DNA of 64,000 nt, from the NCBI RefSeq assembly GCF_001189915.1, contig NZ_LFLS01000004.1:124001-188000 (forward strand), written 5' to 3'. Below the pieces are notes generated by a model. The model saw only the letters and a program-made list of their open reading frames with translations. It searched no databases and was not told where the DNA came from. Shown here piece after piece: positions 18,365-26,440 of the stretch (position 1 is its first letter; every line of letters begins with the position of its first letter). The DNA is from Herbaspirillum autotrophicum. GTDB taxonomy: Bacteria; Pseudomonadota; Gammaproteobacteria; Burkholderiales; Burkholderiaceae_D. The position numbers and the translations under genes were made by a program.

Positions 18365-18392
18365 AAATGGCCGGATAATTCCGGCCATTTTT
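18365..18392. terminator. bidirectional intrinsic terminator between MFS gene and fabV
   Basis: Stem AAATGGCCGGA (18365-18375) with TCCGGCCATTT (18380-18390), loop TAAT. It is followed by T's on the plus strand, and by a T-run on the minus strand from the A6 at 18362-18367, so it serves both convergent genes. Confidence 0.9.
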
Positions 18393-18406
18393 GCGTGCAT
18401 TGCGAC

Positions 18407-19597
18407 TTACACCAGATTCGGAATCTGCACATCGGTGTTGACGTCGGCCTGATAATCCACGCCTTCGATCTCGAAACCGAACAGACGCAGGAAGTCTTTC
18501 TTGTAACCGGCAAAGTCAGTCAGTTCATTGATGTTGTCATTGGTGACCTGATCCCACAATTCCAGTACCCGCGCCTGCACCGCCGGCGCCAGTTCCTTGT
18601 AGTCGGCGCGCAGACGACCATCGGCATCGAGGAACGGGGTGTTGCCATACAGGCTGTCTTTATACAAACCATACACCTGCTCGATACAACCTTCGTGCGT
18701 GCCGCTTTCCTTCATGACGCGGAACAGCAGCGACAGGTACAGCGGCATCATCGGAATCGCCGAACTGGCTTGCGTCACTACCGCCTTCAATACCGACACC
18801 CGGGCGTCGCCGCCGGTCACGGCCAGCTTCTCGCGGATGCTCAGTACCTTGCGGTCCAGATCCTGTTTGGCGGCGCCAATCGAACCATTCCAGTAAATAT
18901 CGTGGGTGATCTTTTCGCCGAGATAGGTAAATGCCGTGGTCTTGGCGCCGTCGGCCAATACGCCGGCTTCCTGCAACGCGTCCATCCACATTTGCCAGTC
19001 TTCGCCGCCCATCACTGCCACGGTATTGTCGATCTCTTCTTGCGTTGCTGCTTCCAGCACGGTTTCCTTGACCACTTCGTTATCGGTATCGATACCGCGC
19101 ACGCTGACGCTCTTGCCAATCGGCTTCAGTACCGAGTTGAAAACTTCGCCCGACTTCGGATGCGTACGGCGCGGCGATGCCAGGCTGTACACCACCAGAT
19201 CGACCTGACCCAGATCCTGTTTGATGGTGGCGATGGTCTGTTGCTTGATGTCGTCGGAAAATGCATCGCCGTTGATCCCCTTGGCGTACAAACCTTCCTC
19301 AGCAGCAATTTTTTGAAATGCTGCCGTGTTGTACCAGCCGGCAGTGCCGGGCTTGGTGGCGCTGCCGGCGCGTTCGAAGAAGACGCCCAGTGTGCCGGCG
19401 CCGCTGCCGAATGCCGCACTGATGCGCGCTGCCAGACCATAGCCGGTCGAAGCGCCGATCACCAGCACGCGCTTGGGACCATCGGCAATCGGGCCTTGTG
19501 CCTTGACGTACGCAATCTGCTGCTTGACGTTGGCTTCGCAGCCGACAGGATGGCTGGTGATACAAATAAAGCCACGTACGCGCGGGGAGATGATCAT
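18407..19597 (-). CDS. fabV: enoyl-[acyl-carrier-protein] reductase FabV (NADH)
   Basis: Last step of each fatty-acid elongation cycle; the FabV type is naturally triclosan-insensitive. Start at ATG 19597 is supported by AGAGGA just upstream and by the conserved opening '[17 protein letters not shown]'. The 396-residue length is normal. The nucleotide-binding loop is '[11 protein letters not shown]' (48-58), and the catalytic Y-x8-K pair is Y235...K244 in '[10 protein letters not shown]', the numbering known from Burkholderia FabV. It is a single-gene unit convergent with the MFS gene. Confidence 0.96.
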   Translation of the reverse strand: MIISPRVRGFICITSHPVGCEANVKQQIAYVKAQGPIADGPKRVLVIGASTGYGLAARISAAFGSGAGTLGVFFERAGSATKPGTAGWYNTAAFQKIAAEEGLYAKGINGDAFSDDIKQQTIATIKQDLGQVDLVVYSLASPRRTHPKSGEVFNSVLKPIGKSVSVRGIDTDNEVVKETVLEAATQEEIDNTVAVMGGEDWQMWMDALQEAGVLADGAKTTAFTYLGEKITHDIYWNGSIGAAKQDLDRKVLSIREKLAVTGGDARVSVLKAVVTQASSAIPMMPLYLSLLFRVMKESGTHEGCIEQVYGLYKDSLYGNTPFLDADGRLRADYKELAPAVQARVLELWDQVTNDNINELTDFAGYKKDFLRLFGFEIEGVDYQADVNTDVQIPNLV

Positions 19598-19788
19598 GGA
19601 AGTCCTCTTGAATGAATGACGGATGGTGCCAGTGAAAAATGCCATGCATTGTAGCGGAAACGGCCCCGCTGGCGACCGTAATCCCGGCCCAGGTCCGCAT
19701 CATCACATCACGGCGGTATCCCCGCGCGCCAGCCCGGCAACCACGGATCAGCCGCCTCCATGGCGGATATCGGCATTGGCGGCGAGAT

Positions 19789-19835
19789 TTGCGACAAACA
19801 AAAAATCCTCTACAATGCAAATAATTCTCATTTAA
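19789..19835 (+). promoter_or_regulatory. sigma-70-type promoter with Fur box ahead of the FecI-type sigma gene
   Basis: TTGCGA (19789-19794), a 16-bp spacer and TACAAT (19811-19816) form a plausible promoter. Immediately downstream GCAAATAATTCTCATTTAA (19817-19835) matches 11 of 19 positions of the Fur consensus, placed where bound Fur-Fe would block transcription. This fits iron repression of the downstream sigma factor, FecR and receptor genes. Confidence 0.75.
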
Positions 19836-19875
19836 ATCTCCGCCCGTGTGCGGTCCATCCATTCCAGGAGGTAGT

Positions 19876-20385
19876 GTGCAGCCCGCCGAGCCAACTTTGC
19901 AGCAAGAAGTCTGCGGCCTGTATCGCGACCATCACCACTGGCTCAAAGGCTGGCTGCAGCACAAGCTGGACAATGCTTTCGACGCCGCCGATCTGGCTCA
20001 GGACGTGTTCGTGCGTCTGCTCACACGCCAGGAACTGGTGGCCGCCCGCGAACCGAAGGCGTTTCTGTCGACGATCGCCCGACGGCTGGTGGTGGAGCAT
20101 TGGCGCCGCCGGGAACTGGAACTGGCGTGGCTGGAAACACTGGCCGCCTGGCCTGAAGCCGAAGTGCCCTCGCCCGAAAGCCGGGCCATTTTTCTGGAAG
20201 CGCTGGTGGCGATCGATGCCGTGCTTGATTCGCTCAAGCCTGCCGTGCGTACCGCTTTTCTGCTGGCGCAACTGGATGGCTTCACCTGCCCCCGCATCGC
20301 GCAAGAGTTGGGCGTGTCGCTGGCGACCGCCGAGCGGTATATCGCCAAAGCCTTGCGTGCCTGTTATGCGCAGCGCTTCGAATGA
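19876..20385 (+). CDS. FecI-type ECF RNA polymerase sigma factor
   Basis: 169-residue extracytoplasmic-function sigma factor controlling siderophore uptake. I start it at GTG 19876 because AGGAGG lies at 19866-19871; the in-frame ATG at 19846 lacks such a site. Sigma region 2 is 'AFDAADLAQDVFVRLLTRQ', with 'FLSTIARRLVVEHWRRRELE' for region 2.4, and region 4 is 'LDGFTCPRIAQELGVSLATAERYIAKAL', typical of FecI. Its stop overlaps the FecR start (ATGA). It would be released by the FecR partner when the outer-membrane receptor binds ligand. Confidence 0.93.
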   Translation: MQPAEPTLQQEVCGLYRDHHHWLKGWLQHKLDNAFDAADLAQDVFVRLLTRQELVAAREPKAFLSTIARRLVVEHWRRRELELAWLETLAAWPEAEVPSPESRAIFLEALVAIDAVLDSLKPAVRTAFLLAQLDGFTCPRIAQELGVSLATAERYIAKALRACYAQRFE

Positions 20386-21377
20386 CGCCGGCAAGTGAAC
20401 TGCGCCTGCCGGATGACGTCATCGATGCCGCCATCATCTGGGGCGTCAAACTCGACTACAGCGATCCGACCCCGGAAACCCGCAGCGAATTCCAGCGCTG
20501 GCTGGAGGCCGATCCCCGTCACGCGATTGCGTGGACCCGCATCCGCTCCTTCAAGACCACTTTCAGTCAACTGCCGCCGGTGTTGGCGAGAAACACGCTC
20601 GACAGCGCCCAAAACAAACATCGGATGCGCGATCAGGGCCGGCGCGGCGCGCTCAAATTGTTGTCGCTGTCAGGGCTGGCAGCATTGCTGAGCTGGACGG
20701 GCTACGAGGAATTGCCGTGGCAACGACTGCTGGCGGATGCCAGCACCGGCACCGGCGAACAGAAAACGCTGCGACTCGATGACGGCACGATAGTGGTACT
20801 CAACACCGACAGCGCGATCAGTATCGATCTGTCCGGTAGCCGGCGCCGGATTGTGCTGCGGCGCGGTGAAATCCTGCTCACCACCGGCGCCGATCAGGGC
20901 GTCGCCGCCAAACGTCCGTTCTGGGTATATACCCCGTTCGGCAAGATGCAGGCGCTCGGGACCCGCTTCGTGGTGCGGCTGGATCAGGGCGCGGCGCGCA
21001 TCAGCGTACAAGAAGGCGCCGTCGAATTGCATCCGGCCAGGGGCGGCGCCAGCGTCATCGTGCAACCGGGCCAAAGCCGCTGGCTGACCGATGAGCAGAC
21101 CACCCCGGCGACCAATACCGGTTTGGCGGCGGACGGTTTCGCCGAGGGCGTGATGTCGGGCCAGAACATCCGGCTGGCCGATCTGTTGCACGAATTGTCT
21201 CGCTACCGCCATGGCCGCATCATGTGCGACAAGCGGGTGGCGGAACTGCGGGTCTCGGGACTGTTTCATGTCAGGGATACCGATCAGGTCTTGCAATTTC
21301 TGTTGCAGACACAACCAATCAGCGTCACTTATCGCACCCGTTTCTGGATCACGGTAGGTCCGGCAGACGTCAGTTGA
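20382..21377 (+). CDS. FecR-type anti-sigma/sigma regulator
   Basis: 331-residue inner-membrane signal transducer between the TonB-dependent receptor and the ECF sigma factor. The N-terminal cytoplasmic part 'IIWGVKLDYSDPTPETRSEFQRWLEADPRHAIAW' is the DUF4880 sigma-binding module. A weak hydrophobic segment follows (LKLLSLSGLAALLSW, about residue 95), then the periplasmic FecR domain ('QKTLRLDDGTIVVLNTDSAISI' to 'TPFGKMQALGTRFVVRL') and a C-terminal secretin-like module. It overlaps the sigma gene by 4 nt and precedes the receptor by about 110 nt. Confidence 0.94.
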   Translation: MTPASELRLPDDVIDAAIIWGVKLDYSDPTPETRSEFQRWLEADPRHAIAWTRIRSFKTTFSQLPPVLARNTLDSAQNKHRMRDQGRRGALKLLSLSGLAALLSWTGYEELPWQRLLADASTGTGEQKTLRLDDGTIVVLNTDSAISIDLSGSRRRIVLRRGEILLTTGADQGVAAKRPFWVYTPFGKMQALGTRFVVRLDQGAARISVQEGAVELHPARGGASVIVQPGQSRWLTDEQTTPATNTGLAADGFAEGVMSGQNIRLADLLHELSRYRHGRIMCDKRVAELRVSGLFHVRDTDQVLQFLLQTQPISVTYRTRFWITVGPADVS

Positions 21378-21431
21378 ACGACAGCCATCGACACCAACCA
21401 AAAAAATAAACGCCGCAGATGAGGGGATTTG

Positions 21432-21487
21432 CATTCTCGCTCGACCTCATTGATAGGAACCGAATACAACCTATCCCGTCGAGAATG
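21432..21487 (+). promoter_or_regulatory. stem-loop covering the receptor start codon
   Basis: CATTCTCG (21432-21439) can pair with CGAGAATG (21480-21487), which includes the ATG at 21485, and GATAGG (21452-21457) pairs with CCTATC (21470-21475) inside. An alternative pairing, CTCGAC (21440-21445) with GTCGAG (21478-21483), competes with the outer stem. This could tune translation of the receptor; it is a prediction from complementarity only. Confidence 0.45.
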
Positions 21488-23995
21488 AAAATGCCCTTGA
21501 TCCGTTCACATGAAGTCACCGTCCCCACGTGCCGCCTGATGCGCCGGCACCCACACCCGACCACCCTTGCGCGCGCCATCTCGGGCGCCGTCTTCAGCCT
21601 CGGCATGAGCGCCGCGCTGTTGCCATTGCAAGCGGCAGCACAATCCCCGGCGGCCTTGCCCGCCAGCACTGCCGTCAAGAACTTCAACGTCGCGGCCGGT
21701 CCGCTCAATGTCGCACTGGATCAGTTCGGCCGCAGCGCCGGTATCAATCTTGCCTATGATCCGGAGCTGATTCAGGGCCTCACCACCCGCGGCGTGACCG
21801 GGACTTACAGCATTGGCACGGCATTGACTACCCTGCTCGGCAACACCGGCGTCGAAGCCATCGCGCAAGCCGGCGGTGGTTACTCGCTGAAAAAAAGTGC
21901 CGGCGTACACACTGGCAACACTGCGCAGGACAGCGCCGGTCTGCCCACCATCAGCGTCAATGCCGGGCGCAGTCTCAGCACCGAGGGCAGCGGTTCATAT
22001 GCGACGCCAATCACGGCTGCGGCTACCGGCCTGATCCTGTCGCCACGCGACACGCCGCAATCGGTCAGCGTCATGACCCGGCAACGCATGGACGATCAGG
22101 AATTGCTGACCGTCAAAGATATCTTGCGCAATACTCCCGGGGTCACGGTCAACCAGTTCGATACCGAACGCAGCACGTTTTCGGCACGCGGCTTCGACGT
22201 CGACAACTTCCAGTATGACGGCGTGCCGACTGCCTACAAGGTGCAATATTCGGGAGGCGAATCGGAAATGGATTCGGTGATTTACGACCGGGTCGAAGTC
22301 GTGCGCGGCGCCACCGGTTTGCTCACCGGTGCCGGCTTTCCTTCGGCCTCGATCAATCTGGTGCGCAAGCATGCGGACAGTAAACAATTTTCCGGCCAGG
22401 TGTCATTGAGTGCCGGCTCATGGAATGACTATCGCGGCACCGTCGATCTGTCGACACCGCTCAATGCCGAAGGCTCGGTGCGCGCGCGCGTGGTCGCCGC
22501 CTATCAGGATCGCGAGTCGTTCACCAACTACTATTCCAACAAGCGGGAAATCTATTACGGCGTCATTGATGCCGATCTCAGCCCCGACACCACCATCAGC
22601 ATCGGCGCCAGTTATCAGAAGAACAGTCCGCAAGGCAGCAACTGGGGCGGTTTTCCATTGTGGTACAGCGATGGCACACGTACCGACTGGGACCGCTCGG
22701 TCACCACGGCACCACGATGGGCGGCGTGGGCCACCGAGCAAACCAATGTCAACGGCACGCTGGTCCACAAGCTGGGACAAGGCTGGCAGGCACAACTGCA
22801 GGGCATGTACAGTTCGCATACCGAAGATACGCCGTTGGTATTTGCCGCCGACTGGCCCGACAAGGTCACCGGCCTCGGCATGACCGGCTACCCGAACCGC
22901 TATATCGGCAATCGCAAACAATACAGCGCCGACTTCAAATTGTCGGGACCGCTGGCGGTGGCCGGACGCACCCATGAACTGATCGTCGGCGGCAATTACA
23001 CCCGCCAGAGCGCAACCTTCAGCGTCAAGGAAGCGCTCGATGCCCAACCGCTTGGCAATTTCCTCACGTGGGATGGCAATTATCCGCAACCGGCATGGGG
23101 TGAACCGGTGCTGTCGGAGCAATACGAAACAACGCAATATGGCGTGTATGGCGCGGCGCGACTGTCACTATCTGATCGCCTGAAATTCATTGCCGGCGGT
23201 CGCCTCAGTCGTTGGGACAAAGACCGCGTCGGTTTTGCCGGCGGTTCGGCATTTGCTTTTGCGCAAACCAAATTCATTCCCTATGCCGGCGTGGTCTTTG
23301 ACCTTAGCGAAGTGTTGTCGCTGTATGCCAGCTACACCGATATCTTCCGTCCGCAAGAATCGCAGGACCGCAGCGGCAAGTGGCTCGCACCGTTAACCGG
23401 CAAGAGTATGGAAACCGGACTCAAAGCCGAGTTGTTTGATGGTCAGGTCAATGCATCCATCGGCGTGTTCGAAATCAGGCAAGACAATCTGGCTCAGCCC
23501 GATCCCGGCTCTCGCGTACCGGGCACTACCTCTCAGGCTTACTTCGCCACCAAGGGTGCCACCAGCACCGGCTTTGAAGGAGAAGTCTCGGGCCGCATCA
23601 CACCCGACTGGAATCTCTCGGCCAGCTTCTCGCATTTTCAGGCCAAGGATTATTTGCAGCAGGACGTCAACACCCTGGCACCGCGCACCACTGCCCGCTT
23701 GTTCACCACCTGGCGTCTGTCGGGTTCGTGGTATCGCATGACGGTCGGTGGCGGTGTTAACTGGCAAAGTCTGTTCTACTACATCGGCAACAGTCCGAAC
23801 GGCGATCAACGCATAACGCAAGGCGCATTCAGTATCGTCAGCCTGATGGCGTCCTACAAATTCTCTGACCATCTGACAGGACAGTTGAACATCGACAACC
23901 TGCTCGACAAAAAATACATCAACATCAATACCTATGCACAAGGTACCTATGGCACGCCACGCAATGCACGCGCAACACTGACCTATAAATTCTGA
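21485..23995 (+). CDS. TonB-dependent ferric-siderophore receptor with signalling (STN) domain
   Basis: Outer-membrane transducer receptor, 836 residues from ATG 21485 (ATG 21491 is an alternative). After a signal peptide ending near 'LQAAAQS', the STN signalling domain spans about residues 62-135 ('VKNFNVAAGPLNVALDQFGRSAGINLAYDPELIQG'). The plug follows ('TPQSVSVMTRQRMDDQELLTVKDILRNTPGV') and then the barrel, ending 'ARATLTYKF' with terminal Phe. The STN domain ties it to the FecR/FecI pair just upstream, giving ligand-induced, Fur-gated expression. The architecture resembles FpvA/FecA-type hydroxamate or catecholate receptors; the actual siderophore is unknown. Confidence 0.95.
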   Translation: MKMPLIRSHEVTVPTCRLMRRHPHPTTLARAISGAVFSLGMSAALLPLQAAAQSPAALPASTAVKNFNVAAGPLNVALDQFGRSAGINLAYDPELIQGLTTRGVTGTYSIGTALTTLLGNTGVEAIAQAGGGYSLKKSAGVHTGNTAQDSAGLPTISVNAGRSLSTEGSGSYATPITAAATGLILSPRDTPQSVSVMTRQRMDDQELLTVKDILRNTPGVTVNQFDTERSTFSARGFDVDNFQYDGVPTAYKVQYSGGESEMDSVIYDRVEVVRGATGLLTGAGFPSASINLVRKHADSKQFSGQVSLSAGSWNDYRGTVDLSTPLNAEGSVRARVVAAYQDRESFTNYYSNKREIYYGVIDADLSPDTTISIGASYQKNSPQGSNWGGFPLWYSDGTRTDWDRSVTTAPRWAAWATEQTNVNGTLVHKLGQGWQAQLQGMYSSHTEDTPLVFAADWPDKVTGLGMTGYPNRYIGNRKQYSADFKLSGPLAVAGRTHELIVGGNYTRQSATFSVKEALDAQPLGNFLTWDGNYPQPAWGEPVLSEQYETTQYGVYGAARLSLSDRLKFIAGGRLSRWDKDRVGFAGGSAFAFAQTKFIPYAGVVFDLSEVLSLYASYTDIFRPQESQDRSGKWLAPLTGKSMETGLKAELFDGQVNASIGVFEIRQDNLAQPDPGSRVPGTTSQAYFATKGATSTGFEGEVSGRITPDWNLSASFSHFQAKDYLQQDVNTLAPRTTARLFTTWRLSGSWYRMTVGGGVNWQSLFYYIGNSPNGDQRITQGAFSIVSLMASYKFSDHLTGQLNIDNLLDKKYININTYAQGTYGTPRNARATLTYKF

Positions 23996-24018
23996 GTATC
24001 AGCCATCAATGCGCCATC

Positions 24019-24048
24019 AATGGCATCGGTCGCACCGATGCCATTTTC
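24019..24048 (+). terminator. intrinsic terminator after the TonB receptor gene
   Basis: AATGGCATCGGT (24019-24030), loop CGC, ACCGATGCCATT (24034-24045), followed by TT. A perfect 12-bp stem 21 bp past the stop codon. Confidence 0.85.
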
Positions 24049-24831
24049 AGAACGCCTTCGCACTTCCCGTCAGCATGATTACCTGTCAGGCTGGTGTCAT
24101 CTTTGCGGCCACCAGACGGTCTTTGCGGCACCAAAAAACGACGCCGCCGGAGATACTGAAAATGCCTGCCACTTTTTTCTTGACACCTCCGGAAGGCCCA
24201 TCTATGATCCGCTCGTCAAGTCAAACAGGAGTCCATCTTGGACAGTTGCAGTAGTCATATACGCCGGTGGATCAACACCCCCGCATACATCGCTTAGTCA
24301 CGGCAACCCTGTTGCTATGGCCGCGATCATGCCGGCTGTAGCATCGCAGTGATTATCCTGATCGCTGCCTGCACAATCCACTCAATATTTATCCGCATCC
24401 CGCTCACGTCATGTCGCGTGCGTACCGATGCATCGCATTTGTCTGTGCTGTTCAACAGTCAGCCAATGCGCAAGAATTGCCGAGGTATTTAGCAATGGAT
24501 ACTCGTGTCCGCCTTCTTCACGTCCGCCTGTCATCGGCGCGCGTGAGCATTACCGAGCTGCTGAGCCGCTGGCGCCAATGCGCCAGACTGGCCGTGCGCC
24601 TGCCCTGTCAGGAGCAGCAGCATGTCAACCGCAAGACACGCCTGACGCAACGCCGGCATCGCGTTCCCGCCTCTCTGCTTCCCGGGTAGTTCCCGCCCAC
24701 AGAGCCGGCCCGCAAGGCACGCGCTCTTACTCTCGTCCGAACCAACGCAACGCTCAGTCATTCGCTGACTGAGGAGCGAATCGTTCGCGCGCATCTGATT
24801 GACATCTGAATCCTGAAATAAGGAGGCCATC
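24049..24831 (+). other. long region without a convincing gene (possible mRNA leader of the RND operon)
   Basis: About 780 bp. Short frames exist (for example from 24411, 24428 and 24495) but none shows a recognisable protein or good Shine-Dalgarno. Two features stand out: a direct repeat TCTTTGCGGC-ACCA near 24090-24130, and a strong hairpin CTCAGTCA-TTCGC-TGACTGAG at 24753-24773, extended by CGCTC/GAGCG, 59 bp before the GTG start of the next gene. A Pro-rich frame at 24428 could be a leader peptide, but this is weak. I could not match a known riboswitch. Confidence 0.4.
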
Positions 24832-25185
24832 GTGCGTCTCGCAAAATTCATGCAGCTTTTTCACGCTTCTCTCATGCCGATGGCACCGGCCAATCCGCCC
24901 AGGCCGGATCTGAGAATGCCCTATCAACTCGACGTCGTGTGCCATGCCGCCGACACCGACGAAATCAGCTGCTTGATCCGGCAACACCTGACCTTGTCAC
25001 TGGCGGATGCGCAGGCCATGTTCGTGGCACCGCAACTGCGCGGTGATCTGACGCAACTGACGCTCCGCGTGCTGTGCTCGAAAGCCGGCCACGCCAGTCT
25101 GGTTCGCCTGGTGCACCGGCTCGGGCTCGAAAGAACAGTACGCAGTGTGCAATGGAGGCCCGTAACCAGCCAGCCACTTAACTAA
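24832..25185 (+). CDS. small protein resembling the C-terminal (ACT-like) domain of MgtC
   Basis: 117 residues, starting at GTG 24832 with a very strong AAGGAGG 5 nt upstream. 'YQLDVVCHAADTDEISCLIRQHL' followed by 'LTQLTLRVLCSKAGHASLVRLVHRLGLERTVRSVQW' has the beta-alpha-beta layout and closing '...V.SV.W' of the soluble domain that ends MgtC/SapB proteins. The membrane part of MgtC is absent. It is the first gene of the metal RND operon (next start 121 nt on), so a regulatory or metal-sensing role is plausible. Family assignment is by pattern and moderate. Confidence 0.6.
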   Translation: MRLAKFMQLFHASLMPMAPANPPRPDLRMPYQLDVVCHAADTDEISCLIRQHLTLSLADAQAMFVAPQLRGDLTQLTLRVLCSKAGHASLVRLVHRLGLERTVRSVQWRPVTSQPLN

Positions 25186-25306
25186 CACCACCAACCGATA
25201 CCGCATCACCGGGATGGCGTCTGACGACGCCAGGGGGATGCTTGCGCCCAAAAAAAAGCACACAGCAATACCTCAGCAATCAAGTGATCTACCACAGGAG
25301 AAAAAC

Positions 25307-26440
25307 ATGAAAATGCATCAGATAACCGCCGCTGTCGCCTTGATCGGCATCGGCATCGGCGTCAGTGGTTGCGACATCAGCAACTCGGTGGCCGCCACCA
25401 ATGCCGCCGATGCTGCACCAGCCGCAGTAGTACACGATGGCAAATTGGTCACGCTGCCCGCCACCTCGCCATTGCGCCACAGTGTGCGTTCGGAAGTGGC
25501 GGCAAGCATGGCACTGGAACATCCGTTCGGTGCGCCGGGCACCATCGAAGCCGCGCCCGAAAAACTGGTCAAGGTGACCTCACCGCTGACCGGGCGCCTG
25601 ATCAAGATTCACCACACGCTCGGCGACCGCGTCAACGCCGGCGACCCTCTGTTCACGCTGGATTCTTCCGATCTCAGCACCGCCTTCGGCGATGCCTCGA
25701 AGGCACAGGCTGCCCTGCTGTCGGCGCAACAGAATCTGGAGCGGCAAAAAACCTTGTATGAAGCCGAGATCATTCCCAAAAAGGATTACGAAGCGGCACA
25801 AATGGGCTTCGCCCAATCGGCCAGCGATGCCCGCTCCAGCCAGTCACGCTTGCGGCAACTGGGCGTCGGTGCGTCGCAGGAAGGACATCGCAATTACGTC
25901 CTGCGTTCGCCGATCGCCGGCAATGTCATTGATGTCGCCGGTGCGCTCGGCAGTTACTGGAACGACATCAATGCGCCGGTAATGACCGTGGCCGATCTGT
26001 CGTCGGTATTTCTTTCGGCCGGTGTGGCCGAGAAAGATTTGCCATTCGTATTCACCGGACAGAAGGTCCGCATTTCCTTGAATGCCTATGCCGACCAGAT
26101 GCTGGAAGGCACCGTCAAATATGTCGGCGAAATTCTCGATACCGATACCCGCACGACCAAGGTACGGGTATTGATCGACAACCGCCATGGCAAGCTGCGC
26201 CCCGGCATGTTTGCCAAAGTATTGTTCGCCGGCCCGCAACGGCAAGCCGTGATGGTGCCGGCGTCGGCCCTGGTGCAAAACGGTTTGTACACACGCGTAT
26301 TCGTCGAGCAGGGCGCATACCGCTATGCACCGCGCAATGTCGTCACCGGCGTCACGGCGGGTGACAAGGTGGAAATCCTCAGTGGCATCAAGGCCGGCGA
26401 GCGCGTCGTCGTGAAGGAAGGAGTACTGCTCAATGATTGA
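25307..26440 (+). CDS. RND efflux periplasmic adaptor (membrane-fusion lipoprotein, CzcB-like)
   Basis: Periplasmic adaptor linking the RND pump to the TolC-type channel. Start at ATG 25307 has ACAGGAG upstream and opens a lipoprotein signal 'AVALIGIGIGVSGCDI' with the lipidated Cys near residue 21. The barrel-sandwich hybrid ('GRLIKIHHTLGDRVNAGDPLFTLDSSDL') is interrupted by a helical hairpin ('AQAALLSAQQNLERQKTLYEAEIIPKKDYEAAQ'), followed by the second half 'VLRSPIAGNVIDVAGALGSYW' and beta-barrel. 377 residues. It overlaps the pump gene by 8 nt. No His- or Met-rich metal-binding tail is seen. Confidence 0.93.
   Translation: MKMHQITAAVALIGIGIGVSGCDISNSVAATNAADAAPAAVVHDGKLVTLPATSPLRHSVRSEVAASMALEHPFGAPGTIEAAPEKLVKVTSPLTGRLIKIHHTLGDRVNAGDPLFTLDSSDLSTAFGDASKAQAALLSAQQNLERQKTLYEAEIIPKKDYEAAQMGFAQSASDARSSQSRLRQLGVGASQEGHRNYVLRSPIAGNVIDVAGALGSYWNDINAPVMTVADLSSVFLSAGVAEKDLPFVFTGQKVRISLNAYADQMLEGTVKYVGEILDTDTRTTKVRVLIDNRHGKLRPGMFAKVLFAGPQRQAVMVPASALVQNGLYTRVFVEQGAYRYAPRNVVTGVTAGDKVEILSGIKAGERVVVKEGVLLND

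Noticed and set aside
24411-24772. Overlapping small frames in the RND leader as genes
   Set aside because: No Shine-Dalgarno, no domain, Arg/Pro-rich composition of non-coding GC-rich DNA; kept only as a possible leader peptide.
24049-24831. yybP-ykoY or Mg riboswitch
   Set aside because: I could not find the conserved core sequence by eye; a covariance search would be decisive.
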